Virus record (IMG/VR): IMGVR_UViG_3300036831_000148
Span: 1-64,000 of that record
Direction: 5' to 3' (one strand)
Source of the DNA: a virus
DNA: 64,000 nt
In this document: piece after piece, positions 54,080 through 61,175 of the stretch
How the letters are laid out: every line of letters starts with the position of its first letter
Numbering within the stretch: the stretch's first letter is position 1
Made by a program: the position numbers and the translations under genes
The notes under the pieces: generated by a model
What the model was told of the DNA's origin: nothing
What the model saw: only the letters and a program-made list of their open reading frames with translations
The model's database searches: none

Positions 54080-54221
54080 AGATGCGGCGCTCTGCCATTG
54101 AGCTACCCGGATCAGTCAGCAGGCCGGCTGCCGGGGCGTTCCGCTACGCGTACTAGCCCGGCGCTCGGCGCCCGCTGCCTTCGCATCTCCGGGACGGGGG
54201 TCGAACCCGCGTCTCCCGCCG
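54080..54221 (-). tRNA. Candidate circularly permuted tRNA gene X
   Basis: A 3' half (54221-54186: GGCGG, variable GAGAC, T-arm GCGGG-TTCGACC-CCCGT, acceptor CCCGGAG, discriminator A) lies directly after tRNA-Ala(GGC). A 73-base spacer follows, then a 5' half (54112-54080: ATCCGGG, TA, D-arm GCTC-AATGGCA-GAGC, G26, CCGCA, TCT) directly before tRNA-Ala(CGC). Acceptor halves pair 6/7 and anticodon stem halves 4/5. The loop is short unless CCA at the end of tRNA-Ala is shared. Confidence 0.45.
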
Positions 54222-54294
54222 TGGAGCCTAGGGGAGTCGAACCCCTGACCTTTTGCATGCCATGCAAACGCGCTACCTGCTGCGCCAAGGCCCC
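54222..54294 (-). tRNA. tRNA-Ala(GGC)
   Basis: Acceptor GGGGCCT/AGGCTCC, stem TTTGC/GCAAA with loop ATGGCAT, T-loop TTCGACT, discriminator A. Confidence 0.88.
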
Positions 54295-54483
54295 AGGGCG
54301 CGACAGCGGGACCGCGGTGTGAACACGGTCCCGCTGCCACGTCAGACCCCGCCGCCCGCCGAAGCGGGCAACGGGAGAACTCGCGGCGGGCTGGCAACCC
54401 GCCGCCTTACGATGCTCACGCTGTGGAGATGTCAAGGTTCGTTGACATTCACCCGCTCGGGCTCTCGCCGTCGCCGGTGGTCG
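54295..54483. other. 189-base gap with three hairpins and a possible promoter
   Basis: Contains a 12-bp hairpin (about 54302-54338), GCCCGC-TTCG-GCGGGC on the minus strand (54354-54369) and CGGCGGG/CCCGCCG (about 54384-54405). Then comes TGTCAA-N6-TTGACA (54430-54447), whose minus-strand TTGACA is followed after 16 bases by ATCGTA. No gene; the promoter may boost the array downstream of tRNA-Trp. Confidence 0.4.
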
Positions 54484-54555
54484 CAAGGACGGGAGGGGTC
54501 GAACCTCCGCCACTGGTTTTGGAGACCAGCGCTCTGCCTGTTGAGCTACGTCCCT
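54484..54555 (-). tRNA. tRNA-Trp(CCA)
   Basis: Acceptor AGGGACG/CGTCCTT, loop CTCCAAA on CTGGT/ACCAG, T-loop TTCGACC, discriminator G as expected for Trp. It is the first tRNA of the array in transcription order. Confidence 0.92.
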
Positions 54556-54563
54556 ATGAAACT

Positions 54564-54599
54564 GAAAAACCGCCCTGTCCGGAGCTTCCGGGGGCGGTT
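54564..54599 (-). terminator. Intrinsic terminator ahead of the tRNA array
   Basis: On the minus strand AACCGCCC (54599-54592) pairs with GGGCGGTT (54575-54568), then TTTC. It ends the transcript of the 36-residue gene unless read through. Confidence 0.75.
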
Positions 54600-54620
54600 C
54601 CTGCTGGTCAGGACTAGTCC

Positions 54621-54731
54621 TTAGCCAGGAACCACCTCGCCGGGGATGAAGTTGTGCTCAGGCAGGAGCATGCTTGCGCACGGGCTGGCGTACCACCCTC
54701 GCGACTGCTGCTTTGACTGCCTGGCCATCAT
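54621..54731 (-). CDS. Small protein, 36 residues, behind two promoters
   Basis: ATG 54731 (or the adjacent ATG 54728) follows TTAGGGAGC. The product reads MMARQSKQQSRGWYASPCAS and MLLPEHNFIPGEVVPG. It is flanked by promoter P1 (54775-54803) and a terminator, forming its own short unit downstream of the GntR gene. It may be an effector or antagonist of the regulator; unknown. Confidence 0.5.
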   Translation of the reverse strand: MMARQSKQQSRGWYASPCASMLLPEHNFIPGEVVPG

Positions 54732-54774
54732 GCTCCCTAACGTATCCGCTGCGGCCCGCCCGGGCCACTCTTTA

Positions 54775-54803
54775 AAGGTACTACCTTGCTTGACTGTTGT
54801 CAA
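54775..54803 (-). promoter_or_regulatory. Promoter P1 with TTGAC-N4-GTCAA repeat
   Basis: Minus strand TTGACA (54803-54798), 17 bases, TACCTT (54780-54775). The inverted repeat 54790-54803 overlaps the -35 box. Nearly identical in layout to P2. Confidence 0.7.
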
Positions 54804-54872
54804 GCTATTTACCGGGGAAGTTCGCGGGACCCGGCCCTACCGGGTCCCGCGACCCCTCTTCCGACAGGCACC

Positions 54873-54901
54873 ACCGTACTACCCCTCTTGACTGCTGTCA
54901 A
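54873..54901 (-). promoter_or_regulatory. Promoter P2 with TTGAC-N4-GTCAA repeat
   Basis: Minus strand TTGACA (54901-54896), 17 bases, TACGGT (54878-54873), inside and just after the end of the GntR gene. The inverted repeat is 54888-54901. P1 and P2 share TTGACA, CAGTCAAG and GGTAGTAC. Confidence 0.7.
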
Positions 54902-55364
54902 ACATACTGCCCAGCCCGCCGGAGGCCACGCCGCCGCGGTCGGCGTCCACCGCCCGGCGGACCAGCGGGTGCATGACCGCCAGGATCTCCACCGGCCCGG
55001 CCCGGCACACCCGGACTGCCGCCTGCGCGTCGGCGAACCGCCCCGCCGGCTCCCCGACCCGGGCGGCGAGCTCGGCCAGCGACCGCTCCCAGTCCGCCTC
55101 ACCCAGCCCGGCCACGTGCGCCATCAGCTTCTCGAACGGCATCGCCGGGCGGGTCACCCGGACGAAGGTACCCGCCCCCTGGCGGGCCTCGGCCAGCCCC
55201 TCGCGGACGATCACGTCCAGCGCCTTGCGGGCGGTCGCCCGGGCGACCCCGTACGACATCATCAGGTCGTTCTCGCCGGGCAGCCGGCTCCCGGGCGGGA
55301 AGGTGCCCGCGGCGATGCCGGTACGCAGGTCGGCGGCGATCAGGGGGTACCTGGGGCGCTCCAC
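54879..55364 (-). CDS. GntR-family transcription regulator
   Basis: I start at GTG 55364 (161 residues), where the winged-helix domain begins: ERPRYPLIAADLRTGIAAGT, FPPGSRLPGENDLMMSYGVA and RATARKALDVIVREGLAEAR, QGAGTFVRV. That is the canonical GntR DNA-binding region. The C-terminal part (residues 75-161) is short and lacks a full UTRA or FCD domain, so the effector domain is truncated or atypical. Three 10-base direct repeats lie upstream (55371-55400). It probably binds the TTGAC-N4-GTCAA repeats at P1, P2 and 48615 (inference). It sits between terminase and tRNA array. Confidence 0.85.
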   Translation of the reverse strand: MERPRYPLIAADLRTGIAAGTFPPGSRLPGENDLMMSYGVARATARKALDVIVREGLAEARQGAGTFVRVTRPAMPFEKLMAHVAGLGEADWERSLAELAARVGEPAGRFADAQAAVRVCRAGPVEILAVMHPLVRRAVDADRGGVASGGLGSMFDSSQEG

Positions 55365-55370
55365 GTCCGG

Positions 55371-55400
55371 AAGCGTACACCGGCGTTCACGGCTGTTCAC
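55371..55400. repeat. Three 10-base direct repeats upstream of the GntR gene
   Basis: On the minus strand GTGAACAGCC, GTGAACGCCG and GTGTACGCTT follow one another without gaps, ending 6 bases before the GTG start. The 10-base period places them on one face of the helix; possible autoregulatory sites. Confidence 0.5.
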
Positions 55401-55524
55401 AGTCGTTCGGAACCGTGCTGCCTGGTGACAGCGGGCGGCAGGCCGTGCACACTGGAGGTGCCTTCCGGTTGCGCGGACGGGCGAGACTGATGGCGCTGGG
55501 GGAGCCGCATGCGGCGCGGCTCCC

Positions 55525-57489
55525 TCACTGCGCGTAGTCCCCGCTGACGCTGCCCCAGTCGTCCAGGTAGCTGGACCCGTACTCGAAGCCCGGCCGGTCA
55601 CCGGGCAGGAACTGGTCGGGACCGAGCATCACCAGCGTCCCCGGCATTCCCGCGGGCGAGGGGATGTCCGCCTCCGGCCCGTAGAACGAGACCTGGCCGG
55701 GATAGGCGCGCTTGCCGTTCGGGTCCTCCTGGCCCCCGGCCTCCAGCGCGCCGCAGGCCGCGCCGGCGAGGGAGTCGGCCTCGTCCTTGGACGAGTCGCC
55801 CAGGTGGTCGATCTTGCCGTTCGGCAGCCGGGACAGGCCGAGCAGCTCCACCACGGTCAGCTCCCGGGCCGGCATCTGCAGCCTGCCCTCGTACATGAGG
55901 TCGCGCAGGGTGCGCCAGCCCTCCTCCGACACGTCGGTGGAGAACCGGTCGGTCTCGATGCCGTGGCTCTCCAGGATCTGCATGCTGTCCTTGGACTGCC
56001 ACTGGTCAAAGGTGAAGCGGACCACCGGGAAACCCATCCGGCGCAGCTCCAGGCACAGCATCCGCGCCCAGCGGATCTGGATCTCCATCGGCGGCACCGC
56101 GCCGGGGCTGGACTCGTAGCTGATGGTGAAGTCCACCTTCACCACCGGGCGGCGCTCCTGGACCTGGATCTCCAGGCCGTCCTCGTCGTAGCCGGTCAGG
56201 GCGTGATCCTGCCAGCGCTTGACGTGGGCCATCGACACGCCGGCCCGGTCGCCGGTGGCCGCCAGGTCGGCGTGCATCGCGTACAGCGCGCCCTTCACCG
56301 GGAACAGCTCAGGGCTGAAGGTGTACTGCGGCTTCCAGGTGGCGCCCTCGCGCACGTAGGAGACGCTCACCGGCGGCATGACGTACTCGGTCAGGCAGTC
56401 GCGGATCGCCGCCTCGTTGGCGAAGTACGGGTTGATGGCGCGCCGCGGGCGGCACTCGTACTTGGCCTCCGCCAGCGCCGGGTCCTTCTCGTAGTCCTCG
56501 GCGAACGACTCCTTGCCCTTGATCCGCGGGTTCGCCTCCCAGGTGGCGAGCGGCCCGGACACGTAGTAGCGGCTGGCCTCGCCCTTGGCCTCGTTGTCGG
56601 CCTTGCCCTTCGCCACCAGTTGCTGGATGGTGCTGCCCAGGTAGCGCGGGTAGGAGATGTGGACGTTCTTGAACGTCTCCGGGAACCGCGTAGTGGCGCT
56701 GGTCCGGATCATGTCCAGGATCGCCTCGGCCGAACTGGAGGACTCGCGCTGCTTGGCCCCGCCTGACTTGGCGAGCTCGGCGGCCGAGCGGAACGCGTCG
56801 ATCTCGTCGGCGATCCCCAGGATCAGGTTCAGCCCCTCCTGGCTGTCGGCGTCGCTGTGCCCGGAGACCGCCTCGATGTTGTGCTCGAACCGGATGGTGT
56901 CCAGCAGCGCGGTGGTCCGCTCGCCGCGGCTGCCCCGGCGCTGCCGCTCGGCGGCGTCCAGGATGTCCACGCCCTGGCGCTGGAACCAGCAGCCGGGCCG
57001 GCCGACGGCGCGGCGCATGGGGGCGAAGAACGCGCGCTGCGCCTGCTTCGAAGATGATGCGACGTTCAGGACGTGGATCGAATCCTGCTCGGGCATCCGG
57101 TAGTAAAGCTGCGGACTCTTCAGGCACAGCAGCAGGTAGCAGACCCGCATGGCGATCATCCGGCAGGTGTGGTCCTTGCCTCCGCCCTTGCCCCACTCCA
57201 GCTCCAGGAAGTTGACCATCCTGGTCGGCTGGCTCCAGTAGTCCCGGACCTTCCGCTCGGCGCTGCCCGCCAGCAGGGCGTAGGTGTCCAGGTAGTAGAC
57301 CCGCTCGGCGTGCCGCACCGCCTCGTACTGGACGTCGCTCAGCGGCGGGTTCGCCAGGTAGGCGCGGTCCTGCACGAACACGTCAAGCGGGACCGGCTCC
57401 TCCTCGAAGATGCTGGTCCCGCTTACGGAGGTGCCAGTGCCGCCGACCGCCCCGAGCAGGGCCGCCGCGGCAGCGCCGGCTGACGCCAC
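55525..57489 (-). CDS. Terminase large subunit
   Basis: The 654-residue protein has an N-terminal ATPase with a Walker A-like LEWGKGGGKDHTCRM (near residue 100), a Walker B LILGIADEIDAF (near 228) and coupling-type segment SYPRYLGSTI. The C-terminal nuclease shows three acidic sites: YAMHADLAATGDRAGVSMAH, VVRFTFDQWQSKDSMQILES and IDHLGDSSKDEADSLAGAAC. It packages DNA through the portal. A small subunit is not evident. It is the first of the strictly virion genes and is followed by the GntR gene after 160 bases. Confidence 0.92.
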   Translation of the reverse strand: MASAGAAAAALLGAVGGTGTSVSGTSIFEEEPVPLDVFVQDRAYLANPPLSDVQYEAVRHAERVYYLDTYALLAGSAERKVRDYWSQPTRMVNFLELEWGKGGGKDHTCRMIAMRVCYLLLCLKSPQLYYRMPEQDSIHVLNVASSSKQAQRAFFAPMRRAVGRPGCWFQRQGVDILDAAERQRRGSRGERTTALLDTIRFEHNIEAVSGHSDADSQEGLNLILGIADEIDAFRSAAELAKSGGAKQRESSSSAEAILDMIRTSATTRFPETFKNVHISYPRYLGSTIQQLVAKGKADNEAKGEASRYYVSGPLATWEANPRIKGKESFAEDYEKDPALAEAKYECRPRRAINPYFANEAAIRDCLTEYVMPPVSVSYVREGATWKPQYTFSPELFPVKGALYAMHADLAATGDRAGVSMAHVKRWQDHALTGYDEDGLEIQVQERRPVVKVDFTISYESSPGAVPPMEIQIRWARMLCLELRRMGFPVVRFTFDQWQSKDSMQILESHGIETDRFSTDVSEEGWRTLRDLMYEGRLQMPARELTVVELLGLSRLPNGKIDHLGDSSKDEADSLAGAACGALEAGGQEDPNGKRAYPGQVSFYGPEADIPSPAGMPGTLVMLGPDQFLPGDRPGFEYGSSYLDDWGSVSGDYAQ

Positions 57490-57492
57490 CCG

Positions 57493-57660
57493 CTACCAGC
57501 GCCGCGCGTCCGGCCACCACAGCCGGAACGCCAGGTGCCCGGCGATGAAAAGCAGGACCACGAAGGCGATGGCGAGCAGGTGCTGGACGGAGATCGTGTT
57601 GTCCGTCCAGGCGAGTACCGCGCCGATGACGGAGACAAGGCAGGCGATGACAGCGAGCAT
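57493..57660 (-). CDS. Small two-helix membrane protein, 55 residues
   Basis: ATG 57660 has AGGAGGG upstream. Two hydrophobic helices (MLAVIACLVSVIGAVLAW and HLLAIAFVVLLFIAGHLAFR) enclose a short polar loop, ending WWPDARRW. Size and topology are holin-like, though the gene is far from the lysins. It ends three bases before the terminase start. Confidence 0.7.
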   Translation of the reverse strand: MLAVIACLVSVIGAVLAWTDNTISVQHLLAIAFVVLLFIAGHLAFRLWWPDARRW

Positions 57661-57662
57661 GG

Positions 57663-58466
57663 TTACCAGGCCCTCCTAGGCTCGGAGCCCGGCCGGTGCA
57701 GCGGGCCGCCGTCGTGGTTGTTGTCCCCGTAGTGCTGGTGCTCGTGCTCGTGGGTGGCGGTCATCGCGTGCGCGTGGCTGTGCGTGCCGGTCATGGACGC
57801 GTGGTGCATCGCCACCGCCGCCGGGCCCGCCATCCGGGCGGCGAGCGCCAGCATGGAGGCGGCGGCCTTCTCGCCGTCCTCCTCCCGGTCGCCGCCGAAG
57901 CCGGGCAGCGAGTTCACGTCCACGCCCATCTCCCGCGCCCGCTTGCGGATCAGCGCCTTCGCCGCGCCGGCGTTGCCGTGGCCGGAGGCAGCCAGCACGG
58001 CCGCGCTGTGCAGGTGCTTCCTGTCCTCGATCGGGAAGCTGCCGTCGGGCAGCGCGTGGCCGGCCTTCGCCGCCTTCTTGCGCCCGCCCGCGGTCTCGCT
58101 CTCCGGGGTAAGCGTCACCAGCGCCAGGTCCCGGCCCGGCTGGCCGGCCAGGATCTCGCCGAGCGCCGCAGCCAACTGGGAGGCCTTCACGCTCTTGTCC
58201 GAGCGGGCGCACATGGACGCGGCCCGCTTGGCCGGGACCTTCCGCTTCACCAGGGCCTTGAAGGTGGCGTGGGAGGAGTGCTCGCCGCCGCCTCCCCCGT
58301 CGTCGTCATCGTCGTCCTTGCCGCCGTCCTTCTCGTCGTCGTCAGCAGCGGCGAGCAGGGTCAGCAGCTCCCTGGTGGCGACCTGCGCGGCGAGCAGCAG
58401 ATCCGCGTCCAGGTCGGGAGACGGCGGGACGGCGCCCGACAGTTCGAGCAGCTTCTCCAGTGACAC
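57663..58466 (-). CDS. Structural-type protein with His-rich tail, 267 residues
   Basis: A helical N-terminus, an Asp/Gly-rich linker (DDDEKDGGKDDDDDDGGGGG), a Lys-rich segment, then HALPDGSFPIEDRKHLHSAA, VLAASGHGNAGAAKALIRKR, a motif widespread in phage proteins related to DUF6582-type domains. The last 45 residues are His-rich (THSHAHAMTATHEHEHQHYG) and could bind metal. The neighbouring gene pair also has a His-rich reading frame (58509-58672). Function unknown. Confidence 0.65.
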   Translation of the reverse strand: MSLEKLLELSGAVPPSPDLDADLLLAAQVATRELLTLLAAADDDEKDGGKDDDDDDGGGGGEHSSHATFKALVKRKVPAKRAASMCARSDKSVKASQLAAALGEILAGQPGRDLALVTLTPESETAGGRKKAAKAGHALPDGSFPIEDRKHLHSAAVLAASGHGNAGAAKALIRKRAREMGVDVNSLPGFGGDREEDGEKAAASMLALAARMAGPAAVAMHHASMTGTHSHAHAMTATHEHEHQHYGDNNHDGGPLHRPGSEPRRAW

Positions 58467-58508
58467 CGTGCCTCCCAGGGGCGATCTGGCTCCGCCCGGG
58501 TTATCGGA

Positions 58509-58672
58509 CTACTTCGCGGGGAGAGCGCCGGAGGGCTTCTTAACCGTCGCGGGGGGCTTCTTAGCGGCAGCTGGCGCCGGGTGGCTGGCCATGTGCTCCA
58601 CGTGCAGGTGGTGGAGGTGCTCCAGGTGGGCGACGTGCTCGGCGTGCAGCCTGTGCAGGTGCTCAACGTGCT
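58509..58672 (-). other. His/Glu-periodic open frame without a start codon
   Basis: After the stop of the 520-residue gene, the frame one base back reads QLHVEHVEHLHRLHAEHVAH, LEHLHHLHVEHMASHPAPAA and a Lys/Pro-rich end at TAG 58509. The regular xHLHxxH pattern looks selected, yet the frame has no ATG/GTG/TTG for far upstream. A -1 frameshift from the large gene, or an internal GTG near 58595, could express it. Confidence 0.4.
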
Positions 58673-60235
58673 CTACGTGAAGCTGGTGGGCGTCCGGGCG
58701 GGGCCGTTCGGGTTGTCGGTCGCCAGCGGCCGGTAGGTGACCGGGCTGACGCCCTTGCCCCCGGCCTGCATCCGGGCGGCATCGTCCGCCGAGTGGGTCA
58801 GGTTCTGGCCCATCGCCAGCGCCTGGACGTGGTGGTGGATGTGCCGGGCCAGGTCGTGCGCGCCGGACTCGCGGGCGACCACGCAGGCGCGGAGCGCGGA
58901 CTGGGCTGCCCCGCCCGGGTTGGTGGCGAGCATCCGGCGGGCCGAGTCCAGGTACGCGCTCACCTTCGCCTTGTCCAGCGCGGGCAGCGCGTTCAGTTGC
59001 CGGCGCGCGTCCGGGTCGGCGATGTCCAGCAGGTTCTCCAGCGGCTGGATCAGCGGGGTACGCATCGACGTGTCGGAGGTGACCGGCTCGGACACGTCCT
59101 TCCCCGTCACCGCGGCGAGCGCCAGCACCCGGTCAAGAGCGGTCATGTCGTCCTCCTGCGTCATCCGGGCCATCTGGCTCGGGCCGTTGTACACGCCGTG
59201 GAAGTAGCGCTTGCGGATCCGGTCGGTGAGCGCGCCCAGCGCCTGCTCGGCCTTGCGCCAGGCCAGCACCTTGTGCTGGCCCTGAAGCATCGCCGTAGTC
59301 GCCGAGGACTGCCCGGCGGGCGGGATGCGGGTGAACACGTTGGCGGTGTAGGCCGAGGGCAGCATGTTTCCCTGGTCGGCCTTGTGCGCCGCGTACATGG
59401 CCGCCTGGGCGCTGCGCATCACCGCCAGCGCTTCCAGGGGGTTGTCCTTGCTGAGCTTGTAGGCGGCCTGCTCCAGGAACTTGCGGGCGGTCGCCGACAG
59501 GCTGGCGTCCGAGCACTCGGGCACCAGCGGGATGACGGCGCGCACCTCTGCCGCCGTCGGCAGCTTCGCCGCGGGCGGCAGCGGCGGGCTGGGGGCGATG
59601 GCCTGCACCGGGTTCTGGTGCAGCCCGTACTGGGAATACCGCCCTCCGGGTGGCGGCGGCAGAGTAAAGGGGCGCGCGCCCGGGGCCGTCGCCACCGCCA
59701 GCTCCACCGCCGAGGCGGCGGCGCGGTCCCCGTGGCGCGCATGCGCCTCCGCCCGCTCCTGCTCCCACTGCGCCACGTTCCGCGCGGCGGCGGCCCGCAC
59801 GTCCGGGTGGGTGCGCTTGCCCTTGCCGCTCTTGGTCTTCCAGCCGCCCGGGTTCACCCCGGCCGCCCACTTCTTGACGATGCCGACCGCCACCCCGTAG
59901 GCGGCGTGCTTGCCGTAGCGCGCCACCAGGTGCGGGTACAGGTGCTCGATGTAGGGCGGCAGGTGGTGGCCCTTCATGTGGAACAGGCCCGGCCCGCCCG
60001 GCGGCACCGTCGGCTTCACCACCGTGGAGGCTTCCGGCGTGCGCGGGGTGAACTTGACCAGCGCGCCGCCCTCGCTCAGCCCGCGCGGCTCTCCCGTTGC
60101 GGGCCTGCAGTGCAGGTCAGGGTGCTCCCGGCCACCCTTGTCCACGTGTCGGTACCACGGGCACTCGCGCAGCAGGTGATCGTGCGCCTCGCGTTCATCG
60201 TGCGCCGCCTCCAGGAGATCCAGGGCACCGGCCAT
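58673..60235 (-). CDS. Large structural/hypothetical protein, 520 residues
   Basis: From ATG 60235, overlapping the previous stop as ATGA. It has an N-terminal helix (GALDLLEAAHDEREAHDHLL), a CPWYRHVDKGGREHPDLHC zinc-like stretch, then HLPPYIEHLYPHLVARYGKH, IVKKWAAGVNPGGWKTKSGK and KRTHPDVRAAAARNVAQWEQ, a module common in phage proteins (often fused to capsid or protease domains). The C-terminal half is helical with LEQAAYKLSKDNPLEALAVM repeats. Its role in the virion or packaging is unknown. Confidence 0.65.
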   Translation of the reverse strand: MAGALDLLEAAHDEREAHDHLLRECPWYRHVDKGGREHPDLHCRPATGEPRGLSEGGALVKFTPRTPEASTVVKPTVPPGGPGLFHMKGHHLPPYIEHLYPHLVARYGKHAAYGVAVGIVKKWAAGVNPGGWKTKSGKGKRTHPDVRAAAARNVAQWEQERAEAHARHGDRAAASAVELAVATAPGARPFTLPPPPGGRYSQYGLHQNPVQAIAPSPPLPPAAKLPTAAEVRAVIPLVPECSDASLSATARKFLEQAAYKLSKDNPLEALAVMRSAQAAMYAAHKADQGNMLPSAYTANVFTRIPPAGQSSATTAMLQGQHKVLAWRKAEQALGALTDRIRKRYFHGVYNGPSQMARMTQEDDMTALDRVLALAAVTGKDVSEPVTSDTSMRTPLIQPLENLLDIADPDARRQLNALPALDKAKVSAYLDSARRMLATNPGGAAQSALRACVVARESGAHDLARHIHHHVQALAMGQNLTHSADDAARMQAGGKGVSPVTYRPLATDNPNGPARTPTSFT

Positions 60236-60678
60236 CAGGCACCTGCCAGCGCCTCGACGAACTTGTCCTGCAGCATCGCGCGCAGCCCCTTGTCGTCCAC
60301 CTCGCCGAGCACCCGCAGGAACACGTCGCGGACCTGCTCGGGGGTCAGCCCCCCGGTGGCCTGCGGCCGGCTCTTGGACCGCACGTCGTCCCAGGTACGG
60401 GCGATGGCCTCCCAGGCGAGCAGCGCGTCCTTCTCCTGGCCGGGGTGGGCGTAGCCGTCGTCGGTGCCGTAGCCGTGCCGGGAGGTCTGCTGGTGCTTGA
60501 AGTACCAGCCGAGCAGCACGCTGGTCCGCATGATCTGCGCGGCCGACATGTCCAGGCCCTCGCACTCGCGCCGGATCGTCGCGTAGAACTCCTCGTACCC
60601 GCGGCGCAGGTCGTCGTCGGTCACCGTCCCCGGGCAGGAGAACAGGCCGTCAATCTTGTCCCAGTCAGCGCTTGCCAC
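60235..60678 (-). CDS. Hypothetical helical protein, 147 residues
   Basis: Contains DDDLRRGYEEFYATIRRECE, GLDMSAAQIMRTSVLLGWYF, KHQQTSRHGYGTDDGYAHPG and GLTPEQVRDVFLRVLGEVDD. Mostly helical, small-terminase-like length, but no helix-turn-helix is evident. CGATTA lies seven bases before GTG 60678, with AGGGG between. It could be a packaging factor; unproven. Confidence 0.6.
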   Translation of the reverse strand: MASADWDKIDGLFSCPGTVTDDDLRRGYEEFYATIRRECEGLDMSAAQIMRTSVLLGWYFKHQQTSRHGYGTDDGYAHPGQEKDALLAWEAIARTWDDVRSKSRPQATGGLTPEQVRDVFLRVLGEVDDKGLRAMLQDKFVEALAGA

Positions 60679-60685
60679 GCCCCTG

Positions 60686-60691
60686 TAATCG
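60686..60691 (-). promoter_or_regulatory. CGATTA start-associated element
   Basis: CGATTA, seven bases (CAGGGGC) before GTG 60678. Confidence 0.55.
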
Positions 60692-60711
60692 GGCGCCGCA
60701 GTCCCTCGCCC

Positions 60712-60999
60712 TCACGAACCCGCGCCAGCAGCCTCCCGCACCCGGCACGGCGACCACTGCTCGCAGGCCGGGCAGCGGTCGTAGCGCTCAGTCCGCAGGC
60801 CGTACCCGGCCGGGTGCTGCAGTTGCATCAGGGCCAACTGGGGGATCTTGCGGCCGAGTGAGTCCTCCCCGCGGCGGGCGAGCTCGGCGAACACCTGCTC
60901 GTCGGTCATGCCCTGAGTGCCGTTCAGCACCGGGGCGGACCGCGCGCAGGTGCCCTCCGCGAAGGCGTACTGCAGCGGGTGCTCCTCGTCCAGGCCCAC
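60712..60999 (-). CDS. Hypothetical 95-residue protein with C-terminal Cys motif
   Basis: Start GTG 60999 overlaps the preceding TAG by one base. The sequence has GLDEEHPLQYAFAEGTCARS, GMTDEQVFAELARRGEDSLG and RTERYDRCPACEQWSPCRVR, whose Cys spacing suggests a small zinc site. No family recognised. Confidence 0.6.
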   Translation of the reverse strand: MGLDEEHPLQYAFAEGTCARSAPVLNGTQGMTDEQVFAELARRGEDSLGRKIPQLALMQLQHPAGYGLRTERYDRCPACEQWSPCRVREAAGAGS

Positions 61000-61175
61000 T
61001 AGAACCCCGTCACGATGAACGGGGACAGCGGCTTCTCCAGGCTCTCCCGGAGCATGTCCCGCGAGTACGCCGCCAGCAGCCACGCCGTCCCGAAGCTGTG
61101 CCCGTAGCTCACCTGCAGGGCGACCGCGCACTCCACCGTCCAGCGGTCCAGGGCCGCCTTCTCCTCCAGGCTCAC
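60999..61175 (-). CDS. Small helical protein, 58 residues
   Basis: GTG 61175 overlaps the glycosyltransferase stop (GTGA). It reads MSLEEKAALDRWTVECAVAL, QVSYGHSFGTAWLLAAYSRD and MLRESLEKPLSPFIVTGF. Helical; function unknown. Translational coupling at both ends supports it. Confidence 0.6.
   Translation of the reverse strand: MSLEEKAALDRWTVECAVALQVSYGHSFGTAWLLAAYSRDMLRESLEKPLSPFIVTGF

Noticed and set aside
54879-55601. Longer 240-residue version of the GntR protein
   Set aside because: Residues before ERPRYPL lack coding character and cover the direct repeats and the end of the terminase gene.
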